From positions 18,290,052-18,354,051 of the forward strand of contig NC_088776.1 of the NCBI RefSeq assembly GCF_954871325.1: a stretch of DNA of 64,000 nt, in the 5' to 3' direction. The notes below the pieces were generated by a model. That model saw only the letters and a list, made by a program, of their open reading frames with translations, had not been told where the DNA came from and ran no database searches. This document shows positions 1 through 13,700 of the stretch, piece after piece. This DNA comes from Gordionus sp. m RMFG-2023 (Eukaryota; Nematomorpha; Gordioida; Chordodea; Parachordodidae). A program made the translations under genes and the position numbers. Position 1 is the stretch's first letter. The number at the start of each line of letters is the position of its first letter.

Positions 1-1711
1 GTAAAATTATCAATATTAAAATAATAAGTTAATTATTTTTCTTTCCATCAGAACATGTATCGGAATGTTTCTTTCAATATTATACATATGTCTTAGTTGT
101 TACATGTTCTTTGAGCCTTTCTTGTTTATATTTTTTCTTGTCCTCATCTTTGATACATAATTAAAGAAGATTGTAAGCTAAAGATTTTTCTATAATCTAT
201 ATAGATAATCAGAATATCTTTTTAGCATAAAAATAAATACTTTCGAATAAAATATTTTTTTACAATCATTTGTTTATCCAGTTATTTCATTGAGACTGGC
301 AATAAAGAATTAGCTTATAATGTTCTTGTAAAATCTCTAGAATGAAGTCAAAATTCTGATGTATCATCCAAAAATAGAAGATTAATATTTTTGTAAATTA
401 GGTTAAATCATATCAATCATAATATTTCATCAAAAAATTTATTTTACTTTGAATTTACATTTATCGATAATAATTTCAAGTTCGTAGATTTACATTTTTA
501 AAATTTGTAGCAATCGGGTTATCATATCCACATGAAAACTATAACGAATGCAATATGATTGAAATTTACTGTATTTTGTATTTTTTGCCGCGAATTTGCG
601 TTTGAGCTAACTGTGAGGTTAGCCTATATAAAATCAATAATTTTTTCTCTTTTAGGAATATCCAATTAACGGAATTCTTTGATATGGAAATTTGTCCCTC
701 AATTGCAAAAATTCCATCAATCATATTTTCATGCTTATTTTGAAAATTTTTCTTTCTAATTAACATTAGAGGTCCTCTATTTTGAGTAAGCTCAAAAATA
801 CCAGTATTTTTATATTAAGGTAGATCGACTTATGGGTTAATTGAATTAAATTTCTGCCAGAATCTCCTCTTAGATGAACTAATAATAATCTCACGAAATG
901 GATATTCTCGATCATAAAAAAGCTTAAAAGGCTATAATAAGCAGACAATAATTAATTTTAAATATAAGATAGATAAATTAACACGGGCAAACATTTTGAT
1001 CTTAGCAGAGTGGACAGATATCCAAATATAAGATGACAATTTAAAAACACTTATATTTTTCTTATAATTTATAAAAATTAAAATTCAAATGAAATGTCTG
1101 CCAGTTTTTGTTATCCAACCACTTCCATCGATAAATTAATATCATATATTTTATTTCTGTATTAATTAAGGATTTTTTTTAAGAGATTAATAATTATTTT
1201 TGAATTTTGAAAACTAATGTATGCTAAAAATTCAAGGGTGGTTAAATATCAATGAGGTGGGTTAATATTTTCATTTGGGAAATATGTCAAAAAATTGTTA
1301 ATACGCAACCAGGGCAAATCTAGGAACAGGAACCAAATCATTTTATTCCCAGAGTAGATAATTAATTGTTCAAAATGTTGTAAGATTCATTTTTAAAGGG
1401 TTTGATTAAATTTGGAATGAGAAAATGTGTTAAATCCAAGAGCCGAAAGCAGACCCTGGAACATTTTATAAAAAAATCAAAACAAAAATCCTTAGTTTAG
1501 CTTCCAAAATCTGATAGATAAAGAACAGAAAAAAGGAGATTAATTAAAATATTTTATTTTATATGCCGCAAATTTTTTTTTAATAGACGCCCTTCGCATT
1601 GAGCCAAACCTTTAAGGTAATAATATTATACTTAAGTGATAGGTTTAATATTTCCAACCATTTTTATGCATGAATAAAAATTTAAAAAAATAAATAAAGA
1701 AGTTTAATTAC
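1..1711. other. AT-rich stretch without a recognised gene
   Basis: No exon of a known family could be read with confidence. The missing C-terminal exons of the CDC23 gene could lie here or beyond the left edge. A short minus-strand reading at about 1,560-1,605 contains GLAQCEG, which resembles the next CDC23 repeat (human GLGQTYE), but it runs into a stop after about 17 residues, so it was not added to the gene. Confidence 0.4.
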
Positions 1712-4700
1712 TAGATGCTTTATGATAAGCGTATATGGCGGCAGAAGTATTTTTGAGCTCATTGTATTCGTGTCCTATGAGAACCCATGCGGAATAAAAA
1801 TCAGCGTTAAGAGTTATAGCCCTTTGGAAATATATGATGGCTTTATACCGGTCTCCCTTGAGACTAAAGTAATTTCCTAGCCGAATAAATTTTGGAAATA
1901 AAAAATTTATTTTCTAAGTTGTTTCTTTACGCTTTGAAAAAATCAATAATTTTTTTGTCACTTAGGTGACTTCATTTATTTCCATTTTATATATAAATCA
2001 TGTTATCTTATCATTAATAAGGACTAGGGAGATGCAAGAATTAAATGAATTTAATACTCTTTAAGTTAATAGGAAACCCTAAATTTAAACTATATTCTAC
2101 AAGTATGATTTTAACTAATTATTAATATATAGCTTACCTATAACACAACAGGCTTCTGGCCTAAAAGGGTCAATATCCTGGCAATGTTGAGCTAAAATAC
2201 TTAATTCCTCGTCTTTCTCCTATAAAATAGATTTTAAAAATAAAATTAATTTAATAGAAATAATTATGATACCGAAAACTCTTTAAAAATCTAAATTAGC
2301 AATGAACAGCTGTATGTGTTATAGCTTTTCTAACAAAATGACAAGATGGAGTCTTCGACATCAAGCTCTTGCAGCTTTTTCCTAGATCTAGAGGAACCTA
2401 TTTTGAATGCTCTTGGAGAAATATCAGAATCACCAACACATTTTATCTGAAGCTTATACATTATTAAATTTAATAGTTTCAATATAAGGTCTTAAAAGGC
2501 TAAGAATTAGGCGCATCAATTATTTATAAACAGCAGAGTTTAAGGATATACTTCTCCAATCCTTATGTTCTTGGGATTAAAAATGAACGCGGGCCTGATT
2601 TCCTATTTATGGCTCGTCCGCTCATGGTGGCAAAAAAATTTTCGCCCTTTCAAGCCTATTGCTAAAGAGTATTAATCCGACTTGCCAAAAAACTTTATTG
2701 CTACTTTTACGCTTTTTTGAATTTATTCTATCATAGTTTTTTAGTTCTTTAATTCCATAAATTAATCGCCATAAACAAAATTTTTATTAAAAAAAGAAAG
2801 AATGTCCATATTTTATTATTTTAATTGTGTTCGTTTCCGCTAATAAGCATGGTTATAGAAAATTAATCTTTCACTGGAAGCCGAACTTGCCGGGGCTAAT
2901 AAAATTTTACTAGCAAATTTTCTCAAAAAAGAAAATGAATTTTCCTGCTTTCAAAACTTCAAAATATTTTTATTGTTATTTGTTTTATGAAAGATGTATC
3001 TTTTAAGTTCAACCTTACAATTTTCATCGGTAGATGTTGTCGCCTCATCAGAATCAGAATAATCTAGAAATTTTTGAAATGTTTCATTTAGAATATGCTA
3101 TTTTTTATGTGTGCAGAATAATTTAGAAAAGTTAAAAATAATAGTTGGCCTTGTCTTATGCATATCGTAGAATTTTAAATCATTTAGCATTTTTAAAGTT
3201 GTTTTATAATATATCTGCCTTTTCCTCGTCTGTTAAAAACTTAATACTTTTGAAATTTGGATTCAAAATTCCTTATGTAGTGGCTGCATAATAAATATTT
3301 ACCTTAAAAGAGATAAAGGATACCATTGCGATATATTAAATAACATAATACAATATATTTTGATAATTGCATACCGGAAATGCTTTAAGTATAAATGGTG
3401 TAAAAAATAGTGCAATATTTTAAGCTAGCTAAGCCATTCTTTAAAGCAAAATATATTAACGAGATGGAACTCTGTAAATATTATAATACAATTTTTAAAA
3501 ATCATATCATAAAATACAAGTTTATCTGTGTCATATATATATATATATCTATTTTGGGGTATTTAATTTTGCGTATTCATTGTTATTTTGTCAAGTCGTC
3601 ATTATCAAGATTAATATATTTTATTTATGATTAGAGAAGATTATTAATAAATTTATATTTATTTTTCAAAATGTTCAAGATAATAAAAGACATTAAAAAA
3701 GGTAAAATCATCATTATATTATTTTATTTAAAATTATTATATTATTTTTCTCCATTTGTGAAATATTAATTATAAATTATTCTGTCGCATATATAAAACT
3801 TATTTGGAAATAATCTGTAAGAATAAGTAGTATCAATAAACAAATTATCTTAGAATTTAAATTGTGTGTCAACTTTATATATTTATTATAAGCGCGAAGG
3901 GTTAAAAGAATTACCAAAGTCCTCCTAAGTGAGGGTGCTGAATGTAAAAAAAAAGGGAATACCAAGGTCCTCTTAAGTGAGGCGGCTGAATATAAAAAAA
4001 GGGATTACCAAAGTTCTTTTAAGTGAGGGGAATGAATATAAAAACAGGATCACCCAAAGTTCTCTTATGTGAGGCGGTTTAATATAAAAAGAAAATTAAC
4101 CGTCCTCTTATCTGTAGAAGGGGGTATGGAGAGACCATTTGCATTCGCCTCAAGAACGCTAAATGCAGTTGAAAAAATTATAGCCAAATAGAAAGAGAAG
4201 CTCTTGCCATCATATTTGGGGTTACAAAATTCAAAGAATTTATATATGGAAAAAAGTTCATATTACAAACAGACCACAATCCATTAATGAGTTTATTTCA
4301 TCCAAGAAAAGATATACCAACAACATCTACTGCCAGAATACAAAGATGGGCTTTATTATTAGCAGTTTACCAATATTAAATAGAAATCAAAAGTAGTAGA
4401 CAAATAGTAAATGCTGGCTATCTAGATTACCTATAAAGGGAACCAATATCAAAAGAAGAAACGCTAGATCAAATACAGATGGGAGAAACACCTTTAAATG
4501 CAAGCGAAATTGTAAGAAACGATGCGAGATTATATACTTTCTAAAGTATACAGATATACAATAGATGGATGGCCAATAAACTATGATGCATGTTTAAAAG
4601 AGTATAGCCAAAGGAGAGAGGAAATTATAACAGAGAGAGGTTGTTTATTATGGATAACTAAAATGATAATACCACAACAATACCGAAACAACGTGGACAT

Positions 4701-7700
4701 GATACATCAAGGACATATCGGAATGGTAAAAATGAAGATGAGAGCACGACAATACGCATGGTGGCCTAATATAAACCAAGATATTATAATGCCAGGGACA
4801 ACACGATATGCCTCAAAAGACAGCAATTCAAAATTGGCCAAAACCACCAAAAGCATGGCACCGTGTTCATATTGATTATGCTGGGCCACTTCAAAATCAT
4901 TATTAGTTGGTAGTGATAGATGCTAGCAGTCACTGGCCAGAAATAGTTCCCATGACTAGCACTACAACCGAAAGCACGATAAAAATATTAAGAAATATTT
5001 TTGCAAGATTTGGATTTCCCAAGATAATCGTTTCTGATAACGGACCCCAATTCAGCAGCAAAGATTTCAATGATTTTTGTGAAAAAACGGGATTCAATTA
5101 GTGCATGGAAGTATCATCCTCAGACAAACGGCATGGCCGAACATTTAATTCGAACTTTTAAACAGAGTATGAATAAAAGAAACGAGAGGGATTTATAAAC
5201 CAGTCTAGATTTTTTCCCTACAATTACAGAAATACACCAGAGACAGAAACTGAACAAAGTTCTGCTGAAATACTATTAAAATTTAAACCTAGAGGATTGT
5301 TAGATCAAATATTCGATCGGGGGAACAAAAAGGAGAAGTTAGAATACCACAATCAAAAATTCAAAATTAAGATATGAAGCACGGATATGATGCACGATTT
5401 TTGTTATATTTTTACAGTAAGGCCTGACATATGTATGCTGCCCGATATTTTTTATCTTTTTACAGTAAGCCTTGTCGCACACATGCTGCCGGATATTTTT
5501 TTACAATCTGCTTAACAAACAAGAATTAAATAGATAAGCGAACATTGATAAAAAATCATCCACCAGTTAGATATATTTTTATCACTATTCAATGCTCAGA
5601 TAATCTGAGCCCAGATTCTCATCCCATTATAAATGAAGTTTATTTACGGAAACAAAAATTAATGAAATCTTATCAACCTTCAGAAGGTGACACAGTAACA
5701 AACCCTAAGAAATAATACAATGTCTTTTTTAAAAGAAAGATTTATTATGCAGCCACGACATAAGATAGGCTAAATTCCAAATTTCAAAAGTCTTAAGTTT
5801 TTAACAGAAATGTAGATATATATATAAAACAACTTTAAAAATGTTAAATTTAAAATTCGACGTTAAGCATAAAGCCAGCTATCATTTTAACTCTTCTAAT
5901 TCTCCTAACCCATAAAAAACAGTATATTCGAAATGAAACATTTCGAGAATTTCTAGATTATTCTGATTCTGATGAGGCGACAACATCTACCGAAGGAAAT
6001 TGTGAGGGTGAACTTAAAAGATTCATCTTTCATAAAACAAATAACAATAAAAATATTTTGAAGTTTTATAAGGACCTTTTTTGAGAATATTTGTTAGTAA
6101 AATTTTATTAGCCCCGGCAAGTTGGGCTTCCAGTGAAAGATTATTTTTCCATAGCAATTGCTTATTGGAAGAAACGATCACAATCAAAATAAAAAATATG
6201 AACATTCATTTTTTTTAATAAAAATTTTGATTTGTAAATTAATTTATGTTATTAATATGAAATATTAAAATTATGATAGAATAAATTCAAAAAAGGGTAA
6301 AAGTAGGAATAAAACTTTGAGAAATTTTGAAAAAATTAAAAACCGTGAATTTCGAGGGCGTGATTAAAGTGTATGGAAATGGCATGAGTTATCATAACTA
6401 GTATTAAACATTAGTGGGCTAGGTTAAATTTTCAATTGCTCATTAGAGTCCGTAATTTTATTGTTAACGAAAAGTCTAGGTATATTGTCGACTTTGAAAG
6501 AAGTAAATGATTTTAGCAGCTTTAAGGATCAGTGTATGGTTCTCTTATGTATAGTAATAACAGAGGAACTTGTAAAAATGCTACTCGTATGATTCTAAAG
6601 TCCATTAATATTTCTTATTTTACAATAATTTTTCCCATTTTCATTTTACTTTTATACCATAAGGATTTATGTATAAATAGCAAATAGCTAAAGACTACTT
6701 CATAAATTGTCTATCAGTCCGTGAATAGTTTTAGTCGTGTAAGAAATTCAATTTGAGACTGCGTGAATTGTATGAAGAGCTGGATTAAATTTCCTTTATG
6801 ACGGATTGTTCGGAAAAAAATCTATTCCAATTTTTATTTTTCCACCGAAATTGTAAATAGTTAATTGTGACATATTTTTTTAAAGGATTCAACTCTATGT
6901 GATTCTTGGATACATGCAATATCAATGCGCGTAGCAGAAAGAAGAGTTTTTAATTGACTAAATTTGTTGTCATTGAGAGCTAACATTTAGTGCGACGATT
7001 TTTAGTTTTTCAGAAAATGATGATGGATTTAGTTTGAGGGTCATTATCTGCTTAAAAAGGTATTTTAGGATCAGGGAATATAGAAAAATGAGAAGATAAA
7101 ATAACTAGCCTAGCGATTGATAATGGTAAAAGTTAAGTGAAAATGATTTATGAAAATTTAATTTCTAACAATCCAATTGTCAGAACTAGTAAAGTGAAGC
7201 TCTTGTACTTTTCCCGGGAAAATAAATATAGTTTCATTAAATGTTACATTTTTTAAAGACAATATATTCAATCATTCAAGAACCCTTTTTTAGCATTGAT
7301 TTTGATGGCATCAAAAAAATCACATGGTGTAATCCGTTAATACGAGTATACTATTTAAAATTCTGGCGAAGATCTTAAGAATTGATGTTTAATAAAACAT
7401 CATGAATGAACTAAAAAAATTGATTTCGTAAAGGTAAATTTGCAAAATAAAATTAAAATCTAAATGTAAAATCTTATATTGAAACTAAATATGAAAACTC
7501 CATCATATCGATTAGAAAATGACATAACACTTTGGAAGTAATACCCTTACCTTTTTGCTTGAAAAAGCTTTCATAGGTAAAAGACAACTGTCCATTGCTG
7601 AGTTAATATTTAAAAGGACATTTGATTCCATAATTCAAATACTTGGAGAGCTATGGGTTCCTAATATGATAGGAAAGTGCAAAGGACTGAATTAAGGAAG

Positions 7701-10700
7701 CCGAGGGAAATATAATCATTTTAAAGATATTAGATAGAAATATTTTTTATATTTTTATGATTAATGGTCTTTAGTCTTTTAACTGTAAGCCCCTAAAACC
7801 TAATCTTGCCAAACTCGGATAGGCCAGAAATTTTCTTGAACTGGGTCGCATATGGATCGTAATCTTAAAATTTTTCCGGATCATATAAGAATCGGATAAA
7901 ATTTTTAATTATCTCATTTTTTTAATATTTTTTATTAAGAATAACATTTGGCGCTTAAAATTTTTTTCGATTTCGTCAAAATATCTTACTTTTTCAACAG
8001 TTCAAATAAAAAAAAGAAGATATTCGGATCGGATCTTTGAAAAAAAACTATTGGATTGGAAAGACAAAATTTTTCTCGGATCGGGTCTGACCTAAAGGTA
8101 AGTCAGATAGAGGGTTCTAATATACATAAACCACTGCTTTTAATTATATATTTTTTTTTACCAAAACATACAAAACGTTGGAATATATATCGATATTGTC
8201 TAAACAATAAGGGTCTGTGATTTGTAAATTTTGAAACGATTTTAAAGATTGCTCCATATCTTTAAAGTATATATAAAAAAATTATAAGCTTTTAAATTTG
8301 AAGGTAACATCTAGAGAGTACAATGTCGATAATAAAAGAAATTTCCACTGATTAAGTGAATGCTATATTTTACTTCGATAGTTTTTTTAAAAAGAATTTT
8401 TAAATATATCCCAAAACCTTGACTTAGTTAAAAATTAGCTATTAAGACTAGTAAAGTGTGAAATTATGGCCTTAAAAAGGAAGCTTAAAATGTCAATGTA
8501 AAATAATTTTTAAACCCTTCATTTGAAAGTGAATGTTAGCGACTTGGTTTCTAATATATATGCATTTTTTAAATCCGGAATCTTCTAGTAATTGGTAAAT
8601 ATTAAGTGCCATTTCCCATTTGTTATCTCTAACTAAATAACGAGAGACAAAGAAATATGTTATCCAATGCTTAGGTAATTGCATGGTAGTTATCTTAAAT
8701 AATAAGAAGTAAAATAATGAAAATTACTAGTTTTTTAAAAAAAAATGTATTACATAAATATCAAAATATTTTATCAAATTAAAATTGTTAGGAAGACACT
8801 TATTTTCACTTAAAATACATTTAATATATATATCGCTTGTGTATGTTGTATTGGGATATGAAATTATTGGGGATTCGGAATATCTCATAAATTTGGAATG
8901 TCTGATTTGATTGGAAATGCATTTCGTAATATGTAGAGTAACTACCCTGTAAATATTAGACACTATTTTCCATCAAATTTTGTGTATTTTTCAATTTAAA
9001 TGAAACATCTTTATAAAAATGAAGATAAACTAAGTTAGTTTAAAAAGTTAAACGCAAAATTGTCGGAAATACATTGTTGGTTCTAAACCTACTGGAATAT
9101 TCCGGTTAAATCAGAAATATGTCTTCTAAAGTAATATACCTATCTTATTGGGATTTGGAATCCACGGGGTTCTGGAATATCAATATTTTCTATACTTGTT
9201 TATGTAGTTTGTAAATTTTGTTTTGATTGCAATTTAAAATAACTAACAAAAATACCTGTTTTTCAAGTAGAACGTTTTTTATATACAGTTTAAACCTTTT
9301 CATAGATATTTAATATTCATTATTAATACCAATTTATCATTTCAATATGCTAAACACGATTCTATACTAATTTTTTAAAATTTGAGCCCTTTAAATAGGG
9401 GTAGAGTAAGAATGTTTAGTTTAATAAAAAAAAATCGATAATTAAAATTGTTTAAATAAAAATTAATATTACCATTTTCTGAATCCCTTCGAAGATCTAA
9501 ACATGAATCTGCATTCATTTTTTTAAAAAATAGAGAATAATTATCGAGGATGCGTATGGCTTTGTCGGGAATGCATATTTTAGTCATCCAAAAAGTGTTT
9601 TTTTAAAAAAATTTACTAATTTACCAGTTTTTTTTTAAATTAAAAATAATATCTTAATATTATCTCAACAAGCTAAACACGATTCTACAATAATTTTTTA
9701 AAAATCTGAGCCTTTTAATAAGGGCAGCGTAGCGATTCATGTTTAACAAAAAATAGGAACACGTAGTTTGGTCAAAAAAAGTGTTTAACAAAAGCCCACT
9801 AATATAAGAAAATTTTTTAAAATTAATATTATTGTTATTAAACAGCTAGATTTAGCTAATTTTAAATCTAGCTAAAATAATGTTATGTTAAGCCTAGTGG
9901 TTTCGTTAATAGATGTCCAAACCTCTCTGCCATTTATGAGCCAAATCTCCTTTGCGTAATATTTTTTGTCTAAAATATTGGGCTAGTCGTTTTTAAAAAT
10001 CGAGCCATATAACAACACTGATTAATATTAACATTTTAATCAAGGTTGCGTAGGGATGTGTATTTTAATCATGTAAAAAAAGTATTTTTTTTAGGATTTC
10101 ATCAATTCACCATTTTAATTAAAAAAATTTTTCTAGATTAACTCGATAAGCTAAACACAATTCTATAATAATTTTATTAAATTTGCGCTCTATAATAGGG
10201 GACGCGTTGTTTAAGGGGTAGCGCATTTTACTCATACCCATTTTTATTAAATTAAAAAAAGCATCTTAATTTTAAATTAAAGCCTTTTGGGGATTCATAG
10301 TTTAGTCCAAAAAAATATATTTTAAAAAAAATTAAAATTGTCTCAAAGAGTTGTAATGATTCTATATATTTTTTTAAATCTGAGCCTTTTTAATAGGGAA
10401 TTCTTAGTTTAGTCAAAAAATTATGAATAACAACTTCTGAATTCTCCTGAGTAGTTATAAATGCCTCTCTATTCATTTTTTTAAATTTGAGCCTTTTTAT
10501 TGAGGGATTCTTATTTTAGTGAAAAAAATTAATTTTTTAATATAAAATTTTAAAAAAGTTAATATTAACACACTGAATCCGATTCTATATTTATTTTCTT
10601 AATTTAAGTTTTTAATAGGGGATTCCTAGTTTAATCATTAAAAAAAATTTTTTTTCGTTTTTTTACTAATTTTTTTAAAAATAAATATAATATCTTTATT

Positions 10701-13700
10701 TATATTAAAAACTCGTATAATATATAAAACTATATTAAAATAACATGTAAAAAAATTAAGTAAACAATTTAAAAAAGACAAAAACAAGAACACTATATAT
10801 TTTTTTCAAATATATAGAGGTGGGGGGGGGCTCTTATTGAGATCTGAGGAAACTAAGATTGTTGCCTAGGAATAATGTGATTAGAGTTGATTATAACTAA
10901 AAGATGATCCATGATCACCATTTATATGAAAATTGTTTTTACCTAAAATCTTTAAAAAAAAAGATAGCCTAGGGGGCTAGAGACCCATAAGAAATAACTA
11001 TTGGGATAAAGTGAAAATCAAAAAAGTTGTGGTACTTTCTAATTGTTGACCTTTCAGTTGTAATAATTGGATCATTGTTTGGGTTAGAGGAAACTTGGGA
11101 GACACGAGTGGAATCTCAAATAAGATGTTTTCCTCTAAACCAAAAATGTTTGTGAGCCCATTTGGTCTTTTACCATTAGACAGGGATAAGTGAACAGGTT
11201 CCAGGAGGTTTGGGCAGTTGTTAGCCAACCCTAATTTGTTTAATATTATAGAGTTAATACCTCTATTCAACTCCATTTTTTAGAATATAAACAGATTAAA
11301 CCATATTGGCCCTTATGATTGGAGTCTTTCTGGCAAACTTTACATTTATGGGGTAAATATAGGTCACAGCCAAGTTTATACCTTATGGTGACCCTCAGCT
11401 CCTAATTTACCAATTTTATTTAAAATTATAAAAAGCATCTTCTGAACCTTTGAAGAGTTATACATGATTCTATTTATTTTTAATCCAAGTTTTTATAATA
11501 TAGGGGATTTTTAGTTTGTCAAATAATTAATTCAAAATATTATATTTTTGAAAAACATTTTCTGAATCCTCTTGAAGAGTTATACATGATTCCATATTTT
11601 ATTTTATTTTTAACTTGAGGCATTATTAGGGAATTCTTAGTTTAGTCAAAAAACAAATAGTTTTTTTTATTATCCCACTTATTTAAAAATAATTTTTTTA
11701 ATTAATTTTTACATTTTGAATCAGATTGAAGAGATAAACAGAAATCCATTAATAATTTATAGTCCATAATTAGCAAGGATACATATTTTAGTCATGAAAA
11801 ATGTTTTTTTTTACCATTTTTTTTTAAATTAAAAAAAACATTTCCTAATTCATATTAAAGAGCTAAACAGGAATCCATATTATTTATATATAATTGCTTT
11901 AATATGAGATTCATAGTTTCTGGGGTAGCATATTTTAGTCATACCTAGACCTGTGCAACCGAAAATGCCGCCGATTTTCATGTCGGTGGCGCACAGCCGG
12001 CGCAGAAATTTCTTTCATTAATATACCTTTTTATTCTAATAATTGGTCAACATCACTCTTGTAATTTTTTAATGTCAATCAGGATTTTGATAAATTTTTA
12101 TTTTCTACTATTTTAAAATCATAATTATATTGACTCATTATAGAATTCAATCAATCAAAAATCTAAAATTCTAAAAGTTACCATAATTTTATATATTTTT
12201 AAAATGGATGCATCTACATATAATAATTCTATAAATAATTTTATATCCTAACTCTGGATAATAAAAAATCCATAGTCTGGAAATTTTTTGCAAAAGAATT
12301 TGAGAAATTATTACTGCTCTAAGATATAAAACTGCAGAAGTTGAATTTTAATTTGAGGAATATAAAAGAAAATGTCAGTACAATAGATTTAACATCAGAC
12401 ATGTTAGATCTTGACAGCATTGATCCATACTCGGATACCCTTTTTCAAATTGGCAATTCCAATGATAATAATAACAATAATTTTATGCATATGAAAACCT
12501 TAAAATTAAATATCCCAGCACGTTGGCATAGTATATTAATTATGATAAAAAGCATATCTGGATTAAATAAGAATTTTTAAAAATGTTTTGAAAAGAATTG
12601 GGAAGCACTTTCTCAAATTATGAATCTGATCTGGTAGAAGAACTATTAGCATTTCTTTCAAAATTTAAGGAAACTGTGGAATTTCTTTCAGTACAAAAAG
12701 GGCATACTTTAAATTTGGCGTTACTTTTTAGGAGAAATTGAAACACATTTAATGATAGTTCTGAAATTATTTCATTTAAGGAAAATATACTAAAAAAAAC
12801 TTGCATTACGATTTCCGGTTTGTAATCTGCAAATAATATTATATAAGTATATTCTTTTATTTTTTATTTAAAATTATCTAGGTATTGGCTTCTCTTTTAG
12901 ATCCAAGATTTTGAAAATTGACAATTGTGTCAAAGTATTTAATAGAGCAAAATTGCTCAGCTTGAGAATTTATAATAAAACATCTTAAACTTATAGAGAA
13001 TAATGATAAACAGGTAGTAAATATAGCTAATGAGGATGAAGATTATTAAATTCAAGTTATTTGACAAAATTGGCAAATAAACATTCAACAAATATAAATT
13101 CTGATTCCAAGTTAGGTGACTTAGAACAAGAATGCCACAGTTTTCTTGGATAACGACATTCACAAGATATGGACGTTCTAAATTTTTGGAGAGAAAAGAA
13201 GAGAACTTCCCAATCTTTCCTGTCTCGATAAAAAAATTCTTTGCATTCCTGCGACTAGCACACTCAGTGAAAGAGTTTTCTCTACTGCTGGATTGACGTT
13301 AAATTCAAGGAGATCATCATTATGTCCCGAAAATTTAAATAAAATAATTTTTATACAAGATATTATAAAATTACAAAATTGATTTTGGATATAAGTTTTC
13401 TATTAAATGAATATTAAAAAATATGCCGAGATATCTGTAGTATAGTGTATATTTATATGTTTTTTTAAAAAATTAATAAGCAATTAAAAAAATTTATGTT
13501 ATAAAAATTTATAACTGCGCCGATTTACGCCTATTTTATTGACGGCGGCTAAAAATCGGTGTGCCGCCAGCCGTTGATTAGATTTTTGAAAATTGTGCCG
13601 GCTGCCGATAGTTTTGTCGGCGCACAGGTCTAGTCATACCCAATAAAATATATTACAAAGCAAAAAAAAATATATAAAGTTTTCAATCAAAAATTGATAT

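Larger units (their letters stand above)
9340..11940. repeat. Degenerate tandem array inside the CDC23 intron
   Basis: At least ten diverged copies of a unit reading (aaga)gctaaacacgattctat, then a T-rich run, tttgagcctttttaatag and gggattcttagtttagtc, then A-rich spacer. Spacing is irregular (about 70-300 bp) and the array is interrupted by other repeats. The hAT at 11,946 inserted into its last copy. Confidence 0.6.

Noticed and set aside
566-948. Two overlapping minus-strand reading frames near the left edge
   Set aside because: No TPR pattern or other motif; AT-rich low-complexity translation, so likely chance.
2329-2463. Minus-strand 43-codon reading (MYKLQIKCVGDSDISP...)
   Set aside because: Short, no family recognised and inside a transposon-filled intron; not enough to call a gene or exon.
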